Below, in pieces: positions 25,917 to 35,374 of a DNA stretch of 64,000 bases (positions are counted from its first letter, which is position 1; the number at the start of each line of letters is the position of its first letter). The notes beneath the pieces were generated by a model, which ran no database searches, was not told the origin of the DNA, and worked only from the letters and a program-made list of their open reading frames with translations. The DNA lies in contig NZ_OCMS01000002.1 in assembly GCF_900215325.1 (NCBI RefSeq), positions 744,001 to 808,000 on the forward strand, written 5' to 3'. The translations under genes and the position numbers were made by a program. This DNA is from Fibrobacter sp. UWB16. Lineage in GTDB: Bacteria; Fibrobacterota; Fibrobacteria; Fibrobacterales; Fibrobacteraceae.

Positions 25917-27635
25917 TTACGTCGATCCGGTGGGTTTTTCGAGCTGCGTCTTCGGCTGTTCGGTGATCATGCTTGTGATCGGAGCGCCTGCCGGAATCAT
26001 CGGGAACACGTTGTCTTCCTTTTCGCATTCGCAGTGGATGAGAATCGGGCCGTCGTTGTAGTCCAAAGCCTTCTGAATCACGCGTTCGGCGTCTGCCGGG
26101 CGCTTGATACGGAGACCCGGGATGCCGTAAGCTTCAGCGAGCTTCACGAAGTCCGGGTTGCCTCTCATGTCCACGCTGGAGTAGCGGTGGTCATAGAAGA
26201 GTTCCTGCCACTGACGCACCATGCCGAGGTACTTGTTGTCCATCACGAAAATCTTGATGGGGAGCTTGTGGATGGCGGCCGTTGCAAGTTCTGCTTCGGT
26301 CATCTGGAAACCACCGTCACCGCTGAAGCTGCAAACCGGCCAACCGGTTTCGTTGCCGAATGCGGCACCGATAGCAGCCGGGAAGCCAAAGCCCATCGTG
26401 CCTGCGCCACCGCTGGAGTGGAGCTGACGCGGATAGTTGATGTGGAAGAACTGTGCAACCCACATCTGGTGCTGGCCCACGTCCGTAGTAACAATGGCCT
26501 TGCCCTGCGTAAGTTCGCTCACGGTAGCAACGATGTGCTGCATACGGAGACCGCCCTGCTTGGCGTAGGTAAGCGGGTAGCGCTTCTTCCAGGTCTGGCA
26601 AGTCTTGATCCAGTCGGCGGTATCGAGCTTGTTTACCATCGGGAGGAGCTGTTCCAAGACGAGCTTGGCGTCACCGCACATGAACACATCCGGCTGCAAC
26701 ACCTTGCCTTCTTCGGCAGGGTCAATGTCGATGTGCATCTTCACTGCGTTCTTGCAGAATTCGCTGAGCTTACCGGTAATGCGGTCGTCCCAACGGCTAC
26801 CGATCGAAAGGATCAAGTCGCATTCGAGAACAGCCTTGTTGGCGTAAATTGTACCGTGCATGCCGAGCATGCCGAGAGAAAGTTCGTGGTCGGTCGGGAA
26901 TGCACCGAGGCCAAGCATTGTGCAGCAAACCGGAGCGCCGAGCTTTTCAGCGAGTTCCTTCACCTGGCGGTGTGCACCAGAAATCATAGCGCCGTGGCCA
27001 ACGAGGAGGAGCGGCTTCTTGGAATTCTTGAGGTATTCCGCGGCCTTTTCTACGCTTTCAGTAGAAGCGTAGGTCGGAATCTTGTAACCCGGAAGGTCCA
27101 TCTGGTCTGTGAACGGAGCGGTGCAGGGGCCTGCAGTCACGTCCTTCGGGAGGTCGATAAGCACCGGGCCCGGACGGCCAGAACGTGCAATGTGGAAAGC
27201 TTCCTTCATCACGCGCGGGAGGTCGTTCGTGTCCTTCACCAAGTAAGAATGCTTCACGGTTGCAAAAGTCATACCGCTAGTATCGCATTCCTGGAAGGCG
27301 TCCTTGCCCAAGTTCGGAGTTGTCGTCTGTGCCGTGAGCACGACGATCGGGCTAGAATCCATGAGAGCTGTATAAATACCTGTAAACGTGTTCGTTGCAC
27401 CCGGACCGCTAGTGACAAGAGCTACACCGACCTTACCGGTCTGGCGGGCATAACCGTCAGCCATGTGGGTTGCGCCCTGTTCATGACGGCTGAGCACAAC
27501 TTTGATGCTGGAGTCGAGGATGGCATCGAACATCGGAATGGCCGATCCACCGGGATAGCCGAAAATTGTATCAACGCCTTCACGCTTGAGGCATTCGATA
27601 ATCACTTCGGCACCACTTAAGGTCTTATTTGCCAT
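25917..27635 (-). CDS. ilvB: acetolactate synthase large (catalytic) subunit
   Basis: 572 residues. The thiamine-diphosphate enzyme makes 2-acetolactate or 2-aceto-2-hydroxybutyrate, the first shared step of valine, leucine and isoleucine synthesis. Visible are the N-terminal FGYPGGSAIPMFDA with LSRHEQGATHMADGYAR (catalytic Glu region), TSGPGATN, the central FAD/Rossmann part, and the ThDP-binding GDGGFQM...NN-type motif (GDGGFQMTEAELATAAIHKLPI..MDNKYLG). AGGAT lies before the start. TATATTTC (27681-27688, minus strand) is a possible promoter. No leader peptide or T-box was found. Confidence 0.96.
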   Translation of the reverse strand: MANKTLSGAEVIIECLKREGVDTIFGYPGGSAIPMFDAILDSSIKVVLSRHEQGATHMADGYARQTGKVGVALVTSGPGATNTFTGIYTALMDSSPIVVLTAQTTTPNLGKDAFQECDTSGMTFATVKHSYLVKDTNDLPRVMKEAFHIARSGRPGPVLIDLPKDVTAGPCTAPFTDQMDLPGYKIPTYASTESVEKAAEYLKNSKKPLLLVGHGAMISGAHRQVKELAEKLGAPVCCTMLGLGAFPTDHELSLGMLGMHGTIYANKAVLECDLILSIGSRWDDRITGKLSEFCKNAVKMHIDIDPAEEGKVLQPDVFMCGDAKLVLEQLLPMVNKLDTADWIKTCQTWKKRYPLTYAKQGGLRMQHIVATVSELTQGKAIVTTDVGQHQMWVAQFFHINYPRQLHSSGGAGTMGFGFPAAIGAAFGNETGWPVCSFSGDGGFQMTEAELATAAIHKLPIKIFVMDNKYLGMVRQWQELFYDHRYSSVDMRGNPDFVKLAEAYGIPGLRIKRPADAERVIQKALDYNDGPILIHCECEKEDNVFPMIPAGAPITSMITEQPKTQLEKPTGST

Positions 27636-28077
27636 AATTTATCCTGTCTTTTAAAGAATAGATGAAAATTTAGATGGATTGAAATATAGGAGTATTTTAA
27701 TGTGGCGGCAAGAGGTAAAAACCGTATTTTGTGAAAATTTTTGCAATTTTTGGTAAAATTTTTAATTTTTGAAGTTTAAAAAATGAAAAAAATTGAAGAT
27801 TTTTGTGAAAGTTTTGCGAAAATTGAATTGAAGTAAAGTAAAAATTGAAGATTTTTGAGCTAAAATTTGTTGTTTGGTCCATTTTGTGTCCAAAATAATG
27901 TGAAAATTTTTGCGAGTATGCGAAAAATATATCCGAGAACGGATTTGCCCCCGCAAATGTCCTCTGTGCTTGTTTGCCTTGTCATTCCCGCCCCGGATCG
28001 AAGTCCGGGATAAACTCCAGCGTAAATCACCCTCTTATTATATGGGCGTCGCCCCTAAAATTTTCTAATTTGTAATT
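27636..28077. other. AT-rich intergenic region
   Basis: About 440 bp. 27700-27930 is extremely A/T-rich with phased A and T tracts and short open frames with no coding character. A GTCATTCCCG...CCGGGATAAACTCC palindromic repeat lies at about 27979-28018. The region holds the divergent promoters of ilvB and the 28078 gene. Confidence 0.6.
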
Positions 28078-28479
28078 ATGATTAAAAAGATTTTTCTCTC
28101 GCTGATTCTTGCGGCTGCATTCGTGTTTGCCGCTGACCCGATCACCATTGAAGGGCGTTTGACCGAAATTCCGGGAAAAATGCCGAGCAATGACTTATAT
28201 AGCTATGTCTATGTATTTAAGTACAAGGTCTCGAAGGTGGTTTCGGGCAAGCTCGATGCTAAGGACGTTCTCGTGGGCGTCTATAACCCGCTCATCGCCC
28301 GTGGCAAGGTCAAGGACAAGATGGCGGACAAGTCCAAGGGCAATGTTGGTGAATTCAAGGCCAAGGCAAAACATACGCTCAAGCTCATCCCGCTTGAAGG
28401 CAACTGGGACGGTGCTGTCGAAGATGAATACTTTGACGATGAATCCCCGCGCTACCTCGCAATTGAAGTGAATGAGTAA
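28078..28479 (+). CDS. secreted hypothetical protein
   Basis: 133 residues with a signal peptide ending AFVFAAD (cleavage about residue 20). The mature part is a small beta-rich, Lys/Asp-rich domain (IEGRLTEIPGKMP..., YKVSKVVSGK) with no recognised family. It lies 3 nt before the MBOAT acyltransferase gene, so a linked role in envelope acylation is plausible. No Shine-Dalgarno sequence is evident. Confidence 0.72.
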   Translation: MIKKIFLSLILAAAFVFAADPITIEGRLTEIPGKMPSNDLYSYVYVFKYKVSKVVSGKLDAKDVLVGVYNPLIARGKVKDKMADKSKGNVGEFKAKAKHTLKLIPLEGNWDGAVEDEYFDDESPRYLAIEVNE

Positions 28480-28482
28480 TTA

Positions 28483-29901
28483 ATGGTCTTCTCTTCCCAG
28501 ATTTTCCTTTTCTACTTCTTGCCGACGTTTTTGGTTGGCTACTTTGTTCTCTTCAAGCTCGGGGCTAAGCATTCGTTCCTGAACTTGTTCATTACCATCT
28601 TCAGTTACGTTTTTTACGGCTGGCTCGAACCGTGGCTCGTGTTCCTCATGTTCGGCTGTACGCTTGTCGTGTACGTAGCTGGGCGGTTCATCTCGGCGCC
28701 GAATGCAAGTTCTTTGCAGCGTAAGGTTGCCCTGTGGACTGCAATTGCGGTGAATCTCGGGGCGCTCGGGTTCTTCAAGTATTACATGTTCGGCATGGGG
28801 ATCGTGAACGATTTTGCGACCATGCTCGGCTGTGAGCCATTCTCGATTATGACGGTTCTTTTGCCGGTGGGCATTTCGTTCTACTCGTTCCAGTCCATGA
28901 GTTATGCGATTGACGTTTATCGCGGTTCCGCTCCTCCGGTCAAGAACTTTGCGACATTCGCATGCTACGTGGCGCTTTTCCCGCAGCTTGTGGCAGGCCC
29001 GATTGTGCGCTACAATACGGTCGCCGAAGAACTTGAAACCCGCACGCATACGCTTGAAAATTTTGTGCGTGGTATCCTGTTTTTCTGCTTTGGCTTTACC
29101 GAAAAAATCTTCCTTGCAAATCAGGTGGGCATTATCGCAGACCGCGTTTTTGCGGCTGATGCTCCGGGCGTCATCAATAGTTGGTGGGGCTCGCTTGCCT
29201 ACATGTTCCAGATTTACTTTGACTTCTCGGCGTATTCTAATATGGCGATTGGTCTTGGACTTATGCTCGGGTTTCATTTTCCGCGCAACTTCAATGGCCC
29301 GTACCGCTCTGTTAGCATTACGGACTTCTGGAAGCGCTGGCATATCTCGCTCACGAGTTGGTTCCGCGATTACCTGTACATTCCGCTGGGTGGCAACCGC
29401 GTGCCGACGGGTCGCATGTACTTCAACCTTTTCCTCGTGATGTTCGTGAGTGGCGTTTGGCATGGTGCGAACTGGACGTTCGTGTGCTGGGGCCTTTATC
29501 ACGCCTTCTTCATGATTGTGGAACGTGCAAACAACAAGAACGCTTGGTACTACAAGGCTCCTCGCGTGGTGCAAATCCTTTTGACGCAGGTGATTGTGCT
29601 CTTTGGCTGGGTGCTGTTCCGTGCGGATTCTATTGGCGATGCTGTCCGCATGTGGAAGAATATGATTGGGCTTGGCGCAACGGCTGCTTCCGACGTGATT
29701 TTATCTGCTGAAATTTTCACGCCGACATGCGTTGTGTTCATGTTGCTGGCGGGTTTACTTTCGTTCTGGAAGTTCCGCAGTTACGATTGGTGCATTGACG
29801 TTTCTTTCAAAAAGTCGCTCATTGCGCTTGGCTTGTTTATTTTGGCAACGCTTGCGCTCTTTACCCAGAGTTACAACCCGTTCCTTTATTTCCAGTTCTA
29901 G
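28483..29901 (+). CDS. MBOAT family membrane O-acyltransferase (AlgI-like)
   Basis: 472 residues with about ten transmembrane segments. MBOAT features are FVSGVWHGANWTFVCWGLYH with the conserved active-site histidine, and YIPLGGNR, LPVGISFYSFQ and DFSAYSNMAIGLG. Members related to AlgI and DltB move acetyl or other acyl groups across the membrane to polysaccharides or other acceptors. A partner SGNH-type acetyltransferase (AlgJ/AlgX) is absent nearby, and the adjacent genes encode exported proteins of unknown function. Operon spacing is 3 nt upstream and 2 nt downstream. Confidence 0.93.
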   Translation: MVFSSQIFLFYFLPTFLVGYFVLFKLGAKHSFLNLFITIFSYVFYGWLEPWLVFLMFGCTLVVYVAGRFISAPNASSLQRKVALWTAIAVNLGALGFFKYYMFGMGIVNDFATMLGCEPFSIMTVLLPVGISFYSFQSMSYAIDVYRGSAPPVKNFATFACYVALFPQLVAGPIVRYNTVAEELETRTHTLENFVRGILFFCFGFTEKIFLANQVGIIADRVFAADAPGVINSWWGSLAYMFQIYFDFSAYSNMAIGLGLMLGFHFPRNFNGPYRSVSITDFWKRWHISLTSWFRDYLYIPLGGNRVPTGRMYFNLFLVMFVSGVWHGANWTFVCWGLYHAFFMIVERANNKNAWYYKAPRVVQILLTQVIVLFGWVLFRADSIGDAVRMWKNMIGLGATAASDVILSAEIFTPTCVVFMLLAGLLSFWKFRSYDWCIDVSFKKSLIALGLFILATLALFTQSYNPFLYFQF

Positions 29902-29903
29902 TT

Positions 29904-31127
29904 ATGAAAATAAAAAAAGTCTTTCTCTTGCTTTCTATGGCGGCTGGAGTTGCCTTTGCTGATCCGATTCCAACAGAAGCTTTAACTCAGGGCGGTCTCC
30001 AGATGCGTGACCGCCAACTCCGTGATATCGGCCTTGTGATGCGCGGTGGGCGAGGTGGCTTTGTCGATATCGGCTACACTTATACGCCTTCGTCTGAACA
30101 GTTGCAGTTGCAAAGCAAGTACGGCGTCCACGATGGTTTTGCCTTCAGGCACCATTATGGTATTTTCGGTAGCTGGGTCCTGGACTCCATTTCTCATTTG
30201 GGATTCCTCACATGGTTTGACCGAGCTGGTTGGGACACTCAGGACTTTTTCTTCATTCCGCACAATGGCGAACCGGCGCACATTTCATCGGCGTTGACAT
30301 GGGGCTTTTCTTACACGAATACGGCGTATGATTTTACGGTTGCATTGGGTATGCAGCATCAGAATCTGGAACAGGCTTCGAGACGTTTTTACCCTGTGGA
30401 AAGCGATTCTATGCTCTTCTATTGGGGGCATGCTCGCTATAAGAATGTGAGCTTCCAGGGGAGTTTCTATCGCAATACGTTCCAGACGCTTCGCTTCTCT
30501 TTGGATTTGGAATCTCGAGAACTTTATGGCGGTGTAGGGAGTGGCTACAAAACTTATTTGCCTAACTTGAGTGCGACTGTTTATCGCCGTAAGAATAATG
30601 ATGATGACGATAACTTTGTCCGTTTGAACTGGGAACAGAACCTTTACAAACAAACTGTTTATGCGGATGTCGCTTATGACTTCCCGAAAGGCGGTTTCCA
30701 TTCGGCGACTTTGAAGTATTATCCGGACCCTTCGCGTTTGATGGGCTTTGAAGCGTCTTGCTTGCGCCGTAATGAAATTGGCGGCTCTAGGGAATTGCTT
30801 TGGGGTGGTGCCATTGATATATTTGTCCTTCGTCTTGCTTATAATTCTGCCTTTGACTACGACAACATGTTCCGTGCTAAGGGTACGTTTATTGCCGAAT
30901 TCCACATTGACTTGGGTGCTTTTGAAGGCAAGTTCTTTGGTCGCGGTGCTGCAAAGGCGGCTCCGATGGAAACATCACAAAAGAGCTATGACTTGAACAA
31001 GTTTATGAAGCTTCGGGCGGAACAGCAGAAAATGGTAAATCCGACGGTGGATGCCCAGGGCAATAAGGTGATTGAAGCGAAGGGAATTCGCTACGAAAAA
31101 GTGGATGCAACTCAGGGAGGTCACTAA
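29904..31127 (+). CDS. outer-membrane beta-barrel-like hypothetical protein
   Basis: 407 residues with signal peptide (ending GVAFAD, about 21). The rest shows alternating aromatic/polar beta strands (for example ALTWGFSYTNTAYDFTVALGMQH, ATVYRRK) and no hydrophobic helices, consistent with a beta-barrel. The C-terminal 60 residues are soluble and charged. Family not recognised. Its stop overlaps the next start by one base (TAATG). Confidence 0.68.
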   Translation: MKIKKVFLLLSMAAGVAFADPIPTEALTQGGLQMRDRQLRDIGLVMRGGRGGFVDIGYTYTPSSEQLQLQSKYGVHDGFAFRHHYGIFGSWVLDSISHLGFLTWFDRAGWDTQDFFFIPHNGEPAHISSALTWGFSYTNTAYDFTVALGMQHQNLEQASRRFYPVESDSMLFYWGHARYKNVSFQGSFYRNTFQTLRFSLDLESRELYGGVGSGYKTYLPNLSATVYRRKNNDDDDNFVRLNWEQNLYKQTVYADVAYDFPKGGFHSATLKYYPDPSRLMGFEASCLRRNEIGGSRELLWGGAIDIFVLRLAYNSAFDYDNMFRAKGTFIAEFHIDLGAFEGKFFGRGAAKAAPMETSQKSYDLNKFMKLRAEQQKMVNPTVDAQGNKVIEAKGIRYEKVDATQGGH

Positions 31128-31624
31128 TGAAGTATTTGCGTTTATTCCTTTGTCTGGTTGTATTTTCTTTGACGGCTTGCATGAGCCATGTGTTTATTGA
31201 TACGACGACCAGGCTCCAGGTCGAAAACAAGACGGATGTCACGATTTTGGGGGTCGATATTATTTCTGAAGACGGAACTTCTGTGAGCCCTTGGATTCGC
31301 GATGCGATTGAACCGGGTGAAAAGAGCAAGGTTGTCGAAGAAGATTGGGTCGGAACGTTTAAGGTCCGCGTTCGCTTTGACAAGTGGGATGGCAAGTCGC
31401 TTGCAAGTATAGGTAAGTTTTGTGCATATAGCTCGACCAGTAGAGTGTACGATGTTTTAGCCAAACAAGGCGAACCGAATGTTTTTGAAAAAGAAGTAAA
31501 AGGCTGCGGCGAAGAAGATGTTCACATGATCTATTCTGAAACAACGCTTGACTTCGAAGGCGGCAGCCTGCACCTCATTGTATCTCAAGACGAAGATGGA
31601 AACGTGGCATTTAAGTTGAAGTAG
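31127..31624 (+). CDS. small lipoprotein of unknown function
   Basis: 165 residues; signal peptide with lipobox LTAC. The mature part is beta-rich (TTTRLQVENKTDVTILGVDI, GTFKVRVRFD) with two Cys. The start overlaps the stop of the preceding barrel-like gene, and GGGAGG lies just upstream, so the two are coupled. Probably a partner of that outer-membrane protein; inference only. Confidence 0.7.
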   Translation: MKYLRLFLCLVVFSLTACMSHVFIDTTTRLQVENKTDVTILGVDIISEDGTSVSPWIRDAIEPGEKSKVVEEDWVGTFKVRVRFDKWDGKSLASIGKFCAYSSTSRVYDVLAKQGEPNVFEKEVKGCGEEDVHMIYSETTLDFEGGSLHLIVSQDEDGNVAFKLK

Positions 31625-31653
31625 GGCCTACCGCCTACTTCCTACTTTTTTAC

Positions 31654-31661
31654 TACATTTT
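31654..31661 (+). promoter_or_regulatory. putative smc -7 element 6 nt before the GTG start
   Basis: TACATTTT then GCTACA then GTG. No Shine-Dalgarno sequence is present. Confidence 0.4.
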
Positions 31662-31667
31662 GCTACA

Positions 31668-34600
31668 GTGCAGATAACTAAGTTAAAGATTTTTGGTTTT
31701 AAATCCTTCGCGCAGAGGACGGAAATTAACTTCCCGACGAAGGGTCTTACGGCTGTCGTTGGGCCGAACGGCTGTGGCAAGTCCAATATTACGGACGCCA
31801 TCCGCTGGGTGCTTGGCGAACAGAAAGCCGCCGCTTTGCGTATGGGTAAAATGCAAGACGTTATCTTTAGCGGTACCGAAGAACGTGCCGCCATGAGTCT
31901 TGCCGAAGTTTCTATCGTCATCGATAATAGCGATGGTACGCTTGCTTCTGATTATTCCGAAGTCATTGTGACGCGCCGTGTGCACCGCGATGGTTCGGGC
32001 GAATACCTCATCAATAACCAGGAATGCCGTCTGCGTGACGTTCACGCCTTGCTCTTTGACTCGGGTCTTGGTTCCAGTACGTATTCGCAGATGAACGCCG
32101 ACATGATCAAGGCTGTTCTTTCGGACAAGGCGGATGATCGCCGAGTGCTCTTTGAAGAAGCCGCAGGTGTGAGCAAGTATAAACAGCAGCGCAAGGAAAC
32201 GCGCCGCCAGCTCGAACGCGTGCAGATGGACATGGAACGTGTTGAAGACAACTTGCGCAGTGTGCGCCGTTCTGTCCGTCTTTATGAAACTCAGGCCGAA
32301 AAGGTCAATGCTTACAAGAAATTAAATACGCGCCTCCGCGAACTTGATTTGTCTGTCAGCTTGGACAAGTTTGAGGACTACAAGGAAGGTCTCGCTACGC
32401 TTGATTCTACGACCAAGCGCATGAACCATGAAGTGGAATCTTCCAAGACGCAGGCGACGGAATTGCAAGCTAAGATTGAAGAAAAGAAGCTTGCAATTAG
32501 CGAAGACGAAAATACTTATCGCGATTTGGAACGCAATGTCCAGGCGGCGACGATTGCCTTAAACGACCTGAACAACAACATCATGCGTTTGCGCGATTCC
32601 ATGGCCGCCCTTGAATCTTCGAACGAAAAGGCTCAGGGCGAAATCGAACGCAGCGAACAGAAGTCGCAGGAACTCTCCGAAGAAAAAGCTCGCCTCGAAG
32701 AAGAAATTGCCGTTCTCGGTAGCGAAAACGACATGGACGAGCTGAATGCGCTTTTGGAACGTGAACGAGAAACGTTGCAGGTCATGCGCGACAAGGTCGA
32801 TGACTTGCGTACGCAGTCCCGTGAACTTTCGAACGAACGTTTGCAGGCCACAAACCGTGTGAACTCCCTCCGCGGACGCTTCGAACGCATGGACGCCGAA
32901 GTCAACATGCTCCAGTCGAACATCGCGAAGTGGCAGACCGAAATTGAAGGTCTCGACAAGCAAAAGTCCGATGCCGAAGCGAACATCGCCGAAATCCAGG
33001 CGGGCATCGAGGATACGAATCGCGAAATCGAAAATCTCGAAGAACAGCGCGCCACGCGCGAAGAACGTTTGGAAACTGAACGTGCCGAACTCACCGAAGC
33101 GCAACAGAAATTGCAGGGCTTGAAGAACGAAGAAGCCCGCTTGCAGTCGAGAATCGATGTGCTCCAGAGCGTGATGAACGAAGGCTCGGATGCCAACCGT
33201 TACCTCAAGGAAAATAAGGCGAACCTCATTGGCGGTCTTGTTTCGGAACGTATCGAGGCGACACCGGAATACGCATCGAGCGTCGAAGCTGCTCTCGGTG
33301 AAATCCTTGATTCTGTTGTCGTGAATGGCGACAGTGCCGTGAACGAAATTGTGGATGCACTCAAGAGCGAAAACGTGGGCAAGGTGCTCATGTCGCTTGT
33401 TTCGAGTGCGGCTCCTGCTTACGACAAGCCGGTGAACAATCCGGGCGTTGTCGGTTCGCTTAAAGATTTTGTCAAGACGGATGATGAAGTTTCTCCGTGG
33501 CTCTCGGGAATCCTCTCTCGCTATTTTGTTGTAGATTCTTTGCAGACTGCGCTCAACTTGGCGAAGGAATACCGTGGCGAAAACTTGAATTTTGTCACCG
33601 CTGATACGATTGTGCGTACAAGCGGCCTTGTGTCGTTTGGCGTTTCGACGTCGGGGGCACTCTCCCGCAAGAACGAAATTGCTGATGCCGAAGCGCTTTT
33701 GGAAAAAGTGCAAGGCGATATTTCTGCCGGCGAAGAAAATGTGGACCGCTTGCGTGAACTGACTGAAGAAGACGCTCAAATGCTCTCGTCCTTGGTCGAT
33801 GAAATCCGTGAAAAGCGCGATTCTCTGCGTGGTGGCGATGCTTCTATCCGCATTCACCGAAATACGGTTGAAAACTGCACCCGTCGCTTGAACCAGTTGA
33901 ATGGCGAAGTGACGAACGCGCAGAACAGAATTGATGCGGCGGCGCAGTCCAAGAACAGCGATGCGGAACTTGCCGAAGCCGAAACTGAAGTCGAAAAGGT
34001 CGAAGAACGTTACCAGACGATTTCGGACCAACTCGGCGAAAACGAGACGATGCTCCGCGAAAAAGAAGAAGATGTCCGCGAACTTGAACGCAGCGCGCAA
34101 GACAAGACTTCTCGCTTAAAGCAGAACCAGAACCGTGTGGTCGCCATTGCCGATCAGATGGAATTCTTGGACAATACGATTCGCAATCGCCGTGAAGAAA
34201 TCGAAAAGAACACGGTTTCTATTGAAAAGTTTGAGACGGATTGCAACAAGCTCTCCGACGAAGCGCAAGTGAAAGATAACGCGCTCCGCGAACTTGAACG
34301 CAACCGCGACCTCGCTCGTGAACGCTACGACCTCGTGAGCGGCGATCTTGAAGGATGGCGTGACGAAGTCAACCGCCTCCGCGATGACATGATTGAAAAG
34401 ATGAAGGAACTGAATGACGTCGGCCGTCGTCAGGAATCCCTTCAGAACAATCTCGACCGCCTCCGCGAACGCATCACGAACGAATGGACTGTCGATTTGG
34501 ACAATCCCGAGAACGTTGAACGCGTGGAATACACGCAGCCAGAAGCGGATCGTGAGATTCGTGAACTCCGCGGCAAAATCAAGGAACTGGGCCCGATTAA

Positions 34601-35222
34601 CATCAACGTGATGGAAGATTACGAAGATGAAAAGAAGCGCCTCGAAGAAGTTGAAAAACAGTTCGACGACCTCGATCGCGCCCGTGCATCGCTCGACCGC
34701 ACCATTACAAAGCTTGACGACATTGCCCGCCAGCGCTACCTGGATACGTTTGCACGCATCCAGAAGAACTTCCAGTTCGTGTTCAGTAAGCTGTTCCTCA
34801 ATGGCGAAACGAAGATGAACCTCGTGGAACGCGTGGACGAAATGGGCAAGCCGATGGACATTCTCGATGCCGACATCGAAATCAACGTCCGCCCGACCGG
34901 TAAGAAAATGCGCGGTATTAAGGCGCTTTCCGGTGGTGAACACGCACTTACTGCAACGGCGCTCCTGTTCGCTATTTACATGGAAAAGCCGTCTCCGTAT
35001 TGCGTGCTGGACGAAGTCGATGGTCCGCTTGATGACGCTAACGTCGGTCGCTTTATGGCGCTCCTCCGTGAATTCAGTAAGCAGACCTTGTTCATCGTCG
35101 TGACGCATAACAAGCGTACCATGGCCGAAGCCGATATGCTCTACGGTGTGACCCAGGAAATCAAGGGTATTTCCCGCATCGCTAGCGTGCAGCTCGCCGA
35201 CGCAACTAAGTTTGCTATATAG
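31668..35222 (+). CDS. smc: chromosome partition ATPase SMC
   Basis: 1184 residues, the usual length. The N-terminal ATPase half has GPNGCGKSNITDAIRW (Walker A), followed by a long coiled coil, a hinge domain (about 510-640, beginning GLVSERIEA), a returning coiled coil, and the C-terminal half with LSGGE signature and Walker B YCVLDEVDGPLDD. It forms ring-shaped dimers that organise and segregate the chromosome. The start is GTG at 31668; the protein begins MQITKLKIFGFKSF, matching the family. Partner genes scpA/scpB are not nearby. Highly charged coiled-coil codons give long antisense open frames, which are not genes. Confidence 0.97.
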   Translation: MQITKLKIFGFKSFAQRTEINFPTKGLTAVVGPNGCGKSNITDAIRWVLGEQKAAALRMGKMQDVIFSGTEERAAMSLAEVSIVIDNSDGTLASDYSEVIVTRRVHRDGSGEYLINNQECRLRDVHALLFDSGLGSSTYSQMNADMIKAVLSDKADDRRVLFEEAAGVSKYKQQRKETRRQLERVQMDMERVEDNLRSVRRSVRLYETQAEKVNAYKKLNTRLRELDLSVSLDKFEDYKEGLATLDSTTKRMNHEVESSKTQATELQAKIEEKKLAISEDENTYRDLERNVQAATIALNDLNNNIMRLRDSMAALESSNEKAQGEIERSEQKSQELSEEKARLEEEIAVLGSENDMDELNALLERERETLQVMRDKVDDLRTQSRELSNERLQATNRVNSLRGRFERMDAEVNMLQSNIAKWQTEIEGLDKQKSDAEANIAEIQAGIEDTNREIENLEEQRATREERLETERAELTEAQQKLQGLKNEEARLQSRIDVLQSVMNEGSDANRYLKENKANLIGGLVSERIEATPEYASSVEAALGEILDSVVVNGDSAVNEIVDALKSENVGKVLMSLVSSAAPAYDKPVNNPGVVGSLKDFVKTDDEVSPWLSGILSRYFVVDSLQTALNLAKEYRGENLNFVTADTIVRTSGLVSFGVSTSGALSRKNEIADAEALLEKVQGDISAGEENVDRLRELTEEDAQMLSSLVDEIREKRDSLRGGDASIRIHRNTVENCTRRLNQLNGEVTNAQNRIDAAAQSKNSDAELAEAETEVEKVEERYQTISDQLGENETMLREKEEDVRELERSAQDKTSRLKQNQNRVVAIADQMEFLDNTIRNRREEIEKNTVSIEKFETDCNKLSDEAQVKDNALRELERNRDLARERYDLVSGDLEGWRDEVNRLRDDMIEKMKELNDVGRRQESLQNNLDRLRERITNEWTVDLDNPENVERVEYTQPEADREIRELRGKIKELGPININVMEDYEDEKKRLEEVEKQFDDLDRARASLDRTITKLDDIARQRYLDTFARIQKNFQFVFSKLFLNGETKMNLVERVDEMGKPMDILDADIEINVRPTGKKMRGIKALSGGEHALTATALLFAIYMEKPSPYCVLDEVDGPLDDANVGRFMALLREFSKQTLFIVVTHNKRTMAEADMLYGVTQEIKGISRIASVQLADATKFAI

Positions 35223-35316
35223 ACCGCTCGGCTCTATCGCAGATGGAAAAATTCCTTCTTCGCCTCGCTCTCGCCACCACGGCACGTTTGCTCAGTGCCG
35301 CTTGTGGCTCACGATG
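35223..35316 (+). repeat. modular intergenic repeat (CCGCTCGGCTC type), second copy
   Basis: ACCGCTCGGCTC...CTTCGCCTCGCTCTCGCC, then GGCAC...GTGCC hairpin and GCTCACGATG. Same order as 20152-20241 with different stem sequence. Confidence 0.75.
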
Positions 35317-35321
35317 GCAGT

Positions 35322-35371
35322 GTCATCCTGAGCGAAGATGCGTAGCATCGTAGTCGAAGGATCCAGTAAAG
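35322..35371 (+). repeat. short structured intergenic repeat
   Basis: GTCATCCTGAGCGAAGATGC-gta-GCATCGTAGTCGAAGGATCCAGTAAAG. It ends three bases before the EamA start codon, so it probably forms the mRNA leader of that gene. Confidence 0.8.
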
Positions 35372-35374
35372 TTT

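Noticed and set aside
25884-27620. 578-codon plus-strand frame opposite ilvB
   Set aside because: Antisense shadow of ilvB; composition is that of a reversed GC-biased gene with no family features.
27697-27956. Short minus-strand frames in the A/T-rich region
   Set aside because: Composed of Phe, Asn, Lys, Ile from A/T tracts, with no start signals.
32559-34100. 513-codon minus-strand frame opposite smc
   Set aside because: Caused by coiled-coil codons in smc; no independent support.
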